Source: JAAFHS01 sp046049665
GTDB taxonomy: Bacteria; Pseudomonadota; Alphaproteobacteria; Rhodobacterales; Rhodobacteraceae
Assembly (NCBI GenBank): GCA_046049665.1
Contig: JBJOQW010000177.1
Coordinates: 1-5,591, forward strand
Direction: 5' to 3'
DNA: 5,591 bases
Shown: positions 1 to 4,896 of the stretch, one piece after another
Layout: every line of letters begins with the position of its first letter
How positions within the stretch are numbered: position 1 is the stretch's first letter
Notes under the pieces: generated by a model
Databases searched by the model: none
What the model was told of the DNA's origin: nothing
The model's input: the letters and a program-made list of their open reading frames with translations, nothing else
Position numbers and translations under genes: made by a program

Positions 1-1468
1 CATGCAGCAATTCCTGCCATTGGCGCACCATGCCAAGGCGTTCGTTGTTCAGGATGAACTGCTTCACGGGTGCGCGGAACTGCATCGCCGTACCCATTTC
101 CTGCATGTTCATCAGCCAGCTCGCCTCACCCGCCACGTTGATGACAAGCGCATCCGGATGGGCGATCTGCACGCCGATACTGGCGGGCAGGCCATAGCCC
201 ATGGTGCCAAGGCCTCCGCTTGTCATCCAGCGGTTCGGGTCTTCAAAGCCCAGGAATTGCGCCGCCCACATCTGGTGCTGGCCCACTTCGGTGGTGATGT
301 AGCGGTTCATGCCTTTGGTCAGCGCCTCAAGCCGTTCAAGGGCATATTGCGGTTTGATCACCGTTTTTGAATTCTTGTAGGTCAGGCATTTCACCGCCCG
401 CCATTCGTTGATCTTGGCCCACCACTGGCTGATGTTCGCAGTCTTTGACCCCCGCGCCTTCCACTGCCGCAGCACCTCGCGCAGCACTTCCGTCACATCG
501 CCCACGATCGGCACATCCACATGGATGACCTTGTTGATGGATGACGGGTCAATGTCGATATGCGCCTTCTTCGACCCCGGGCTGAAATCCTTGATCCGCC
601 CGGTGATGCGGTCATCAAAGCGCGCGCCGACGTTGATCATCAGATCGCAGCCGTGCATGGCCAGATTGGCCTCATACAACCCGTGCATCCCCAGCATGCC
701 CAGCCAGTTCTTGCCGGACGCCGGATATGACCCCAGCCCCATCAGCGTGGATGTGATCGGGAAATCCGTGCCAGCCACCAGTTCGCGCAACAGGCGGCTT
801 GCCTCTGGGCCAGAGTTCACAACACCGCCGCCCGTGTAGAACACGGGGCGTTCGGCGGTTTCCATCATCTCGACCAGACGCGCGATCTGATCCGCGTCGC
901 CAACCGTTTTCGGCTGGTAATGCGCCGTGCGCGTGGCCTCTTTGGTCACATAATCTGCCGTGGCGAACTGCACGTCCTTGGGGATATCCACCAGCACGGG
1001 GCCGGGGCGGCCTTTGGTCGCCACATGAAACGCCTGATGCAGCGTTTCCGACAGTTTCGCCGTATCCTTGACCAGCCAGTTATGCTTGGTGCAGGGCCGC
1101 GTGATGCCAACGGTATCGGCCTCTTGAAACCCATCCGTGCCGATCATGAAGGTCGGCACCTGACCACTGATCACAAGGATCGGGATGCTGTCCATCAGCG
1201 CATCGGTCAGGCCTGTCACGGCATTCGTGGCACCGGGGCCGGATGTGACCAAGGCCACGCCGATCTTGCCCGTACTGCGTGCATAGCCTTCGGCCATGTG
1301 CACGGCACCCTGTTCATGGCGCACAAGGATGTGGCGGATTTTTTCCTGCTGAAAGATCGCGTCATAGATCGGCAGCACGGCCCCACCGGGATAGCCGAAC
1401 ACCACCTCGACTCCTTGGTCAACAAGGGCCTGCACTACCATGTCTGCACCGGTCATCTGACGTGTCAT
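1..1468 (-). CDS. ilvB: Acetolactate synthase (AHAS) large subunit, biosynthetic type, 3'-truncated by the window edge
   Basis: This enzyme condenses two pyruvates to 2-acetolactate, or pyruvate with 2-oxobutyrate to 2-aceto-2-hydroxybutyrate, using thiamine diphosphate, Mg2+ and FAD. It is the first common step of valine, leucine and isoleucine synthesis, in the cytoplasm with a small regulatory subunit (not in the window). The minus strand reads without a stop from ATG at 1468 to the left edge, giving 489 residues; the family is usually about 580-590, so roughly 95 C-terminal residues are missing. Visible motifs are GYPGGAVLPIYD (25-36), HEQGA with the presumed catalytic Glu52, TSGPGATN (75-82), FQEAD (114-118), RPGPVLVDIPKD (154-165), the central FAD-side domain (about 195-330), and the thiamine diphosphate loop AGEAS (446-450) through LNN (473-475) to GMVRQWQELL. 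AAGGAG at 1479-1484 lies 10 nt before the ATG. It is preceded by an attenuator-like leader. The symbol ilvI is also used for such genes. Confidence 0.97.
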   Translation of the reverse strand, partial: MTRQMTGADMVVQALVDQGVEVVFGYPGGAVLPIYDAIFQQEKIRHILVRHEQGAVHMAEGYARSTGKIGVALVTSGPGATNAVTGLTDALMDSIPILVISGQVPTFMIGTDGFQEADTVGITRPCTKHNWLVKDTAKLSETLHQAFHVATKGRPGPVLVDIPKDVQFATADYVTKEATRTAHYQPKTVGDADQIARLVEMMETAERPVFYTGGGVVNSGPEASRLLRELVAGTDFPITSTLMGLGSYPASGKNWLGMLGMHGLYEANLAMHGCDLMINVGARFDDRITGRIKDFSPGSKKAHIDIDPSSINKVIHVDVPIVGDVTEVLREVLRQWKARGSKTANISQWWAKINEWRAVKCLTYKNSKTVIKPQYALERLEALTKGMNRYITTEVGQHQMWAAQFLGFEDPNRWMTSGGLGTMGYGLPASIGVQIAHPDALVINVAGEASWLMNMQEMGTAMQFRAPVKQFILNNERLGMVRQWQELLH

Positions 1469-1478
1469 CTTCCGCACT

Positions 1479-1484
1479 CTCCTT
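1479..1484 (-). promoter_or_regulatory. Ribosome binding site of ilvB
   Basis: The minus strand reads AAGGAG here, with 10 nt to the ATG at 1468. A second in-frame ATG (residue 5, starting at 1456) has no comparable purine run at normal spacing, so this site supports the start at 1468. It lies only about 12 nt downstream of the attenuator T-run, so it is freed only in read-through transcripts. Confidence 0.8.
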
Positions 1485-1495
1485 CTTCGCGCAAC

Positions 1496-1523
1496 AAAAA
1501 GCCCCCGGAGTTTACTCGGGGGC
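1496..1523 (-). terminator. Intrinsic terminator in the ilvB leader (attenuator)
   Basis: On the minus strand the 5' arm GCCCCCGAG (1523-1515), loop TAAA (1514-1511) and 3' arm CTCCGGGGGC (1510-1501) form a 9-bp stem with one bulged C, followed at once by five T (1500-1496). This is a textbook Rho-independent terminator. It lies between the ilvB promoter and the ilvB ribosome binding site, pointing toward ilvB, so it can only act as a conditional terminator of ilvB transcription. It is not the terminator of the upstream exchanger gene, which has its own hairpin at 1747-1775. Confidence 0.88.
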
Positions 1524-1565
1524 GCATGGGAACCTGAAAGGGTCAACCGTTACCGGCCCATGCGC
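1522..1565 (-). promoter_or_regulatory. Candidate antiterminator helix of the ilv attenuator
   Basis: GCGCATGGG (1565-1557, inside the leader ORF) is perfectly complementary to CCCATGCGC (1530-1522), giving 9 bp around a 26-nt loop. The downstream arm takes the two outermost bases of the terminator 5' arm (1523, 1522). A second complement, GGAG (1573-1570) with CTCC (1510-1507), would take bases from the terminator 3' arm. A ribosome at the leader stop (1552-1550) would cover the upstream arm and let the terminator form. A ribosome stalled further upstream on the Leu/Ile/Val codons would leave the arm free. The pairings are seen in the sequence; their regulatory role is inferred, and the direct overlap with the terminator stem is short. 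Confidence 0.6.
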
Positions 1566-1597
1566 ATCTCTCCTACAAGGTCAAGAATTAGGGGCAT
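1550..1597 (-). CDS. ilv leader peptide, 15 residues (MPLILDLVGEMRMGR)
   Basis: A short ORF with ATG at 1597-1595 and TAA at 1552-1550 lies between the ilvB promoter and its leader terminator. Residues 3-8 are Leu, Ile, Leu, Asp, Leu, Val, so five of six are branched-chain amino acids, the products of the ilvB pathway. GGAG at 1608-1605 is 7 nt before the ATG. The branched-chain codons are CTA, ATT, CTT, CTT and GTA, all unusual for this GC-rich DNA where CTG, ATC and GTG dominate. Slow decoding of these codons when charged tRNA is scarce would let ilvB be transcribed. Leader peptides of this kind are known upstream of ilv operons in enterobacteria; here function is inferred from composition and position. 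The peptide itself probably has no role beyond translation. Confidence 0.8.
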   Translation of the reverse strand: MPLILDLVGEMRMGR

Positions 1598-1604
1598 GAA
1601 ACCG

Positions 1605-1608
1605 CTCC
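1605..1608 (-). promoter_or_regulatory. Ribosome binding site of the ilv leader ORF
   Basis: GGAG on the minus strand, 7 nt upstream of the leader ATG at 1597. It sits about 10 nt after the predicted transcription start, so translation can begin soon after transcription, as attenuation coupling requires. Confidence 0.6.
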
Positions 1609-1624
1609 ATTCGTTTCGACCGTT

Positions 1625-1653
1625 ACAATATTGGCGGGTATGGCGGGCGTCAA
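1625..1653 (-). promoter_or_regulatory. Predicted sigma70-type promoter of the ilvB leader
   Basis: On the minus strand a -35 element TTGACG (1653-1648) and a -10 element TATTGT (1630-1625) are separated by exactly 17 nt. Each hexamer keeps most consensus positions (five of six and four of six). The predicted start near 1616-1618 leaves about 20 nt to the leader ATG. The spacing of promoter, leader ORF, terminator and ilvB is internally consistent, which raises confidence over a bare motif match. Confidence 0.72.
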
Positions 1654-1687
1654 CCGGAAATGCAAACAGAAAATGTCGCAAGGCGGC

Positions 1688-1707
1688 ATATATTTTGAAT
1701 TTTTATT
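1688..1707. promoter_or_regulatory. A/T-rich tract upstream of the ilvB promoter
   Basis: This 20-nt tract contains a single G and no C in otherwise GC-rich DNA. It lies about 70-90 nt upstream of the predicted ilvB transcription start, too far for a standard UP element but a reasonable place for a bent site or a regulator such as an Lrp-type protein. No specific operator is recognised, so its role is open. Confidence 0.25.
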
Positions 1708-1746
1708 GCGGTGAATGGCCGCATCTGCGCAATAATCGCAATTTCA

Positions 1747-1775
1747 GGCGGGGCGGCTGACGCAGCCACCCCGCC
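1747..1775 (-). terminator. Hairpin terminator after the sodium/calcium exchanger gene
   Basis: GGCGGGG plus GGCTG (1747-1759) pairs with CAGCC plus CCCCGCC (1763-1775) around a 3-nt loop, giving a 13-bp stem with one C/A mismatch on the plus strand that becomes a G-U pair in minus-strand RNA. That asymmetry favours the minus-strand transcript. It begins 10 nt after the exchanger stop. The following minus-strand sequence is TGAAATT, without a proper T run, so termination may be partial or the hairpin may mainly protect the 3' end. Confidence 0.65.
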
Positions 1776-1785
1776 GCCGTATCGT

Positions 1786-2697
1786 TCAGTTGATGAAAGC
1801 CACATAGGCCGCATAGCCGGCAAGCAACGCCGCACCCGCAATGCGCGGCAGGCCCCTGAGAGCCACCGCCAGCACAACCAGCAACACGGCAACGCCCATG
1901 GCCCATGGCATATCTGTTGAAGCAAAGCGGGGTTCGGTCGGGATCGGGCTGATGATGGCAGTCAGGCCCAGAATGCCGAAGATGTTGAAGATGTTTGATC
2001 CAACAACGTTGCCCACGGCGATTTCCGTTTGCTTGCGGATGGCCGCGATGACCGATGTCGCCATTTCGGGCAGACTCGTGCCCACGGCCACAATCGTCAG
2101 GCCAATGACCGCTTCGGGAATCTCGAAAGTGCGTGCAATCGTCACCGCGCTGTCAACCAGCAGCCGCGCACCGATGACCAGCACGACCAGCCCGCCGATG
2201 GTATAGGCCCAGGCCTTCCACTGTGCTGGCAGCGGTTCTGCATTTACATCCGGTTCTTCCTTGCCCGTGGTAAAGGCCACGACCAGAAACACCAGCAGAC
2301 CCGCCATCAGCAGGATGCCGTCCAGACGTGTGATCATCTCGCCCAGCAGCATCCACCACAGAATTGCCGTCGCCCCCAGCATGAAGGCAAAATCGCGCCA
2401 CAGCTTTTGCACCGGGATCAGCAAGGGCGCGATCAGCGCCGAAATCCCAAGGATCAGCAGGATGTTGGCGATGTTCGATCCCACCACGTTGCCGATGGCA
2501 ATGGCCGGTTGCCCCTCGAGTGCAGCCTGCAACGATACCAGCAGTTCAGGTGCCGATGTGCCAAAACCAACGACCGTCAGCCCGATCACCATGGGCGACA
2601 GGCGGAAATGGCGTGCCACGCCGGTGGCCCCTTTGACCAGATACTCACCACCAAAAAACAGGGCCACAAGCCCCACCACGAAAAGAAGATAGGTCAA
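1786..2697 (-). CDS. Calcium/sodium antiporter, CaCA superfamily (YrbG-like)
   Basis: A 303-residue inner-membrane protein expected to exchange Na+ or H+ for Ca2+, probably exporting Ca2+ from the cytoplasm. It shows the two inverted alpha repeats that define the family. Repeat 1 has GFGTSAPELLVS (44-55) and GNVVGSNIANI (69-79); repeat 2 has AVGTSLPEMATS (204-215) and GNVVGSNIFNI (229-239). The acidic residues Glu51 and Glu211 in these motifs are the expected cation ligands. About ten hydrophobic segments are visible, with a charged cytoplasmic-type loop at about 144-162 between the halves, and the length is normal. The start is TTG at 2697: an in-frame stop at 2730-2728 and no ATG or GTG between leave it as the only upstream choice, and the first helix begins right there. 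A weak GGGG run (2710-2707) is the only Shine-Dalgarno candidate. Ion specificity cannot be read from sequence. Confidence 0.93.
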   Translation of the reverse strand: MTYLLFVVGLVALFFGGEYLVKGATGVARHFRLSPMVIGLTVVGFGTSAPELLVSLQAALEGQPAIAIGNVVGSNIANILLILGISALIAPLLIPVQKLWRDFAFMLGATAILWWMLLGEMITRLDGILLMAGLLVFLVVAFTTGKEEPDVNAEPLPAQWKAWAYTIGGLVVLVIGARLLVDSAVTIARTFEIPEAVIGLTIVAVGTSLPEMATSVIAAIRKQTEIAVGNVVGSNIFNIFGILGLTAIISPIPTEPRFASTDMPWAMGVAVLLVVLAVALRGLPRIAGAALLAGYAAYVAFIN

Positions 2698-2726
2698 TCT
2701 GGCATCCCCGGCTTGCTGCGTCCGGC

Positions 2727-2756
2727 ATCACATTGGGGTGATCGGGCCGATTGCAA
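2727..2756 (-). promoter_or_regulatory. Weak candidate promoter for the exchanger gene
   Basis: On the minus strand TTGCAA (2756-2751) and TGTGAT (2732-2727) are separated by 18 nt, each matching four of six consensus bases. They lie about 30 nt before the TTG start. The -10 candidate falls inside a small inverted repeat, ATCAC (2727-2731) with GTGAT (2738-2742). The match is weak and could be chance; nothing better is seen in the divergent region on this strand. Confidence 0.25.
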
Positions 2757-2823
2757 GGGGGCAAGCCGGTTTCAGCCGGATCGACGCGGCTTTTCTGGGC
2801 GGCTTGTTGCCGCAGCGCCGCGC

Positions 2824-2852
2824 TTGTCATGCAGCAGTTACAAAACTGTCAG
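2824..2852 (+). promoter_or_regulatory. PhoB-type Pho box upstream of phoX
   Basis: Three 7-bp units, TTGTCAT (2824-2830), CAGTTAC (2835-2841) and CTGTCAG (2846-2852), occur with an exact 11-bp period, separated by 4-bp spacers GCAG and AAAA. The known PhoB box is two CTGTCAT-like 7-mers with a 4-bp A/T-rich spacer, and tandem boxes are common. The central pair with the AAAA spacer and the CTGTCAG unit matches best; the middle unit is the weakest. The repeats are directed toward phoX, whose start is 106 nt downstream and whose product is a classic phosphate-starvation enzyme. No clear -10 hexamer is found at the usual spacing after the box. Confidence 0.78.
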
Positions 2853-2863
2853 CCTGCTGAGAC

Positions 2864-2884
2864 GGGCGCGCCCTAGACGCGCCC
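2864..2884 (+). repeat. GC-rich hairpin in the phoX upstream region
   Basis: GGGCGCG (2864-2870) and CGCGCCC (2878-2884) form a perfect 7-bp stem around a 7-nt loop, CCCTAGA. It sits between the Pho box and the phoX start. If transcription starts just after the Pho box it would be in the 5' untranslated RNA, where it could stabilise the message. It has no T run, so it is not a standard terminator. GC-rich DNA gives such stems by chance fairly often. Confidence 0.4.
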
Positions 2885-2946
2885 CTGACACCGGCTTCGT
2901 ATTCCCGATCCGGTCATCTGCCCTGTTCTGCCAGGGCCTGCCAGCC

Positions 2947-2952
2947 AAGGAG
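2947..2952 (+). promoter_or_regulatory. Ribosome binding site of phoX
   Basis: AAGGAG, 6 nt before the ATG at 2959. It decides the start: the same frame stays open far upstream (to about 2029), but that extension runs antisense to the exchanger gene and is not coding. Confidence 0.85.
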
Positions 2953-2958
2953 CACGCG

Positions 2959-4830
2959 ATGAAAGACACGCCCACGCATTCCCTGTCCTTTGATGAATAT
3001 GACGAATTGAAAAACCCGCGCCCTGCCGTGCAGGAGTTTGACCGCGTGGTGGCCCGCGCCATTTCCCGCCGTGGGTTTCTGGGTGTGTTGGCCATGGGAT
3101 CAGCAGCCGCTGCCATGGGCACGCTGTCGGGTGCCGGGCGCGCCATGGCGTCAACCTCGCGCTTTGCCTTTGCGCCGATTGATATTGCCACCGACAGCAC
3201 GATCCATGTGCCCGCCGGTTACAAGTGGCAAGTCGTGGCACAATGGGGCCAACCGCTGTTTTCCGACGCACCGGCCTTTGATCCGGCAACGGGTGTGACC
3301 GCTGCAGGGCAGATGCGCGCCTTTGGTGAAAACACCGACGGGATGGAGATGTTCAACATCGGCGGCAAGCAGGTGATTGCGGTCAATCACGAGTATGCCA
3401 ACCTTGAGGTGAACCTGCCGGGCCGCCCGGACGAAGGCATGCCGCAGAACGCCGATGACGTGATGTTGGTGCAGAACGCACAAGGCGTGTCGGTGATGGA
3501 AGTGGCGCAGGGGGCGAATGGCTGGGAAGTGGTGGTCGACAGCACCTTCAACCGCCGCATCACGCAGAACACGCTGATGACGCTGACAGGGCCCGCCGCA
3601 GGGCATGACCTGCTGAAAACCGCAGCTGACCCGACGGGGACGCAAGTGCTGGGTACGATGAACAACTGCGGTGCAGGCAAGACGCCGCGGGGCACCTATC
3701 TGACCTGCGAGGAAAACTTCAACAGTTACTTCGGGTCGACCAATGCCGAACTGGCACTGCCAGATGGCTTTGATCGCTATGGCATCGGCGTCGAGGGCCG
3801 CTATGCCTATGAAAAGTTCGATGCACGGTTTGATATTGCGACCAACCCGAATGAACCGAACCGTTTCGGCTATGTCGTGGAAATCAACCCAGGCGATCCG
3901 GCATCCGTGCCGGTAAAGCACACCGCCCTTGGCCGCTTCAAACATGAAAACGCAGCACTGGTGGTGGCGCGCGATGGGCGTGTGGTGGTCTATCTGGGCG
4001 ATGATGAGCGGGGTGAGTTTCTGTATCGCTGGGTGTCGCGTGATGCCTATGTGGTGGGGGGTGATACCTCGACCCTGCTGTCGGAAGGTCAGCTTTACGT
4101 GGCCAAGTTCGCCGATGACATGACCGGCCAGTGGATTGCGCTGACGCCCGAGGCGACGGGCATGGACGCGGCGATGATCGCCATTCACACGCGGCAGGCG
4201 GGCAGTGCGGTTGGCGCCACCACGATGGACCGCCCGGAATGGGTGGCGGTGAACCCGGTGGCGATTGAGGCCTATGTGGCGCTGACCAACAACTCCAACC
4301 GTGGGGTCAAGCCGAATGCGGGCGGGGATGAAACACCCGTTGGCGGGCCGAACCCACGGGCCGAGAATGAATATGGCCAGATCGTGCGCTGGTATCCGGA
4401 TGCCGAGGATCATACGTCGGATACGTTCGGCTGGGATATCTATGTCATGGCGGGCAACCCGACCGTGCATCAGGATGCCTATGCCGGGTCGGCCAACGTC
4501 ACGGCAGGCAACATGTTCAACTCGCCCGACGGGATGATGTTTGACGGCAACGGCATGCTGTGGATCCAGACGGATGGTGATGACAGCAACGAAGGTGACT
4601 TTGCAGGCAAGGGCAACAACCAGATGCTGGTGGGTGATCCGGTAACGGGCGAGATTGCGCGCTTCATGACCGGGCCTTTGGGCAGCGAAGTGACGGGTTT
4701 CACCGTGTCTTCCGACCGCCGGACGATCTTTGTGGGCATCCAGCACCCCGGCGCAGGCTTTCCGGGCGAGGGCCTGCCACGGTCATCCGTGGTGGCAATC
4801 ATGCGCGATGATGGCGCGGTCATCGCCTGA
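2959..4830 (+). CDS. phoX: PhoX-family alkaline phosphatase, Tat-exported (DUF839)
   Basis: A 623-residue phosphomonoesterase expected in the periplasm or outside the cell, releasing phosphate from organic esters during phosphate limitation. The N-terminus is a long Tat-type signal: a polar region, SRRGFLG with twin arginines 37-38, a hydrophobic stretch to about 60, and a probable signal peptidase site after AMA near residue 64. Tat export agrees with cofactor loading in the cytoplasm; characterised PhoX enzymes carry Fe and Ca2+. Family motifs follow in order: NHEY (143-146), NNCGAGKTP with Cys237 then LTCEEN with Cys250 (235-253), GRFKHENA (325-332), YLGDDERGEFLYRWVS (345-360), MDRPEWVAVNP (423-433), ALTNNSNR (441-448), NSPDGMMFD (521-529) and WIQTDGD (535-541). 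Length is typical. Residue 244 is Arg where I recall Trp in most relatives (TPWGT). A PhoB-type box lies upstream. The gene appears to be transcribed alone and converges on the phosphotransferase gene. Confidence 0.95.
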   Translation: MKDTPTHSLSFDEYDELKNPRPAVQEFDRVVARAISRRGFLGVLAMGSAAAAMGTLSGAGRAMASTSRFAFAPIDIATDSTIHVPAGYKWQVVAQWGQPLFSDAPAFDPATGVTAAGQMRAFGENTDGMEMFNIGGKQVIAVNHEYANLEVNLPGRPDEGMPQNADDVMLVQNAQGVSVMEVAQGANGWEVVVDSTFNRRITQNTLMTLTGPAAGHDLLKTAADPTGTQVLGTMNNCGAGKTPRGTYLTCEENFNSYFGSTNAELALPDGFDRYGIGVEGRYAYEKFDARFDIATNPNEPNRFGYVVEINPGDPASVPVKHTALGRFKHENAALVVARDGRVVVYLGDDERGEFLYRWVSRDAYVVGGDTSTLLSEGQLYVAKFADDMTGQWIALTPEATGMDAAMIAIHTRQAGSAVGATTMDRPEWVAVNPVAIEAYVALTNNSNRGVKPNAGGDETPVGGPNPRAENEYGQIVRWYPDAEDHTSDTFGWDIYVMAGNPTVHQDAYAGSANVTAGNMFNSPDGMMFDGNGMLWIQTDGDDSNEGDFAGKGNNQMLVGDPVTGEIARFMTGPLGSEVTGFTVSSDRRTIFVGIQHPGAGFPGEGLPRSSVVAIMRDDGAVIA

Positions 4831-4841
4831 TACCGACGGCG

Positions 4842-4862
4842 GCGGGGGTTTCACACCCCCGC
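4842..4862. terminator. Bidirectional hairpin in the convergent gap, part of a probable repeated intergenic element
   Basis: GCGGGGGT (4842-4849) pairs perfectly with ACCCCCGC (4855-4862) around the 5-nt loop TTCAC, 11 nt after the phoX stop. A second C-run follows (4864-4868), which could pair with the same G-run, and then GGGATATTTGTG (4871-4882). The T-rich part is about 14 nt beyond the stem, so this is not a classic intrinsic terminator on either strand, though it lies where both converging genes need an end. I recall similar hairpin plus GGATATTT sequences after many Rhodobacterales genes. Confidence 0.55.
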
Positions 4863-4896
4863 ACCCCCGTGGGATATTTGTGCCAAAGTGAAAAGG

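Noticed and set aside
920..1537. A 205-codon plus-strand frame opposite ilvB
   Set aside because: It is the complement of a strongly conserved acetolactate synthase gene and has no domain of its own.
1550..1567. A shorter leader ORF, MRMGR, starting at 1567
   Set aside because: Its GGAG at 1573-1570 is only 2 nt from that ATG, and it would lose all branched-chain codons. The longer ORF from 1597 has well-spaced GGAG and a meaningful composition. Internal initiation at 1561 (MGR) cannot be excluded but has no evident role.
2873..2878. TAGACG-like -10 element for phoX
   Set aside because: Consensus match is poor and the hexamer starts about 21 nt after the Pho box, while PhoB-dependent promoters usually place it about 10 nt after. 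Part of it also lies in the GC hairpin. I could not assign a -10.
2029..2958. N-terminal extension of the phoX frame upstream of 2959
   Set aside because: It runs antisense to the exchanger gene, is low-complexity in Gln, His and Arg, and lacks a signal. The AAGGAG at 2947-2952 and the Tat signal right after fix the start at 2959.
3151..4746. A 531-codon open frame on the minus strand, antisense to phoX
   Set aside because: Its sequence is rich in His, Arg and Ile with no recognisable domain and lies wholly opposite a gene with clear PhoX motifs. In GC-rich DNA the codon bias of a real gene often leaves an antisense frame open. No ribosome binding site of note was seen.
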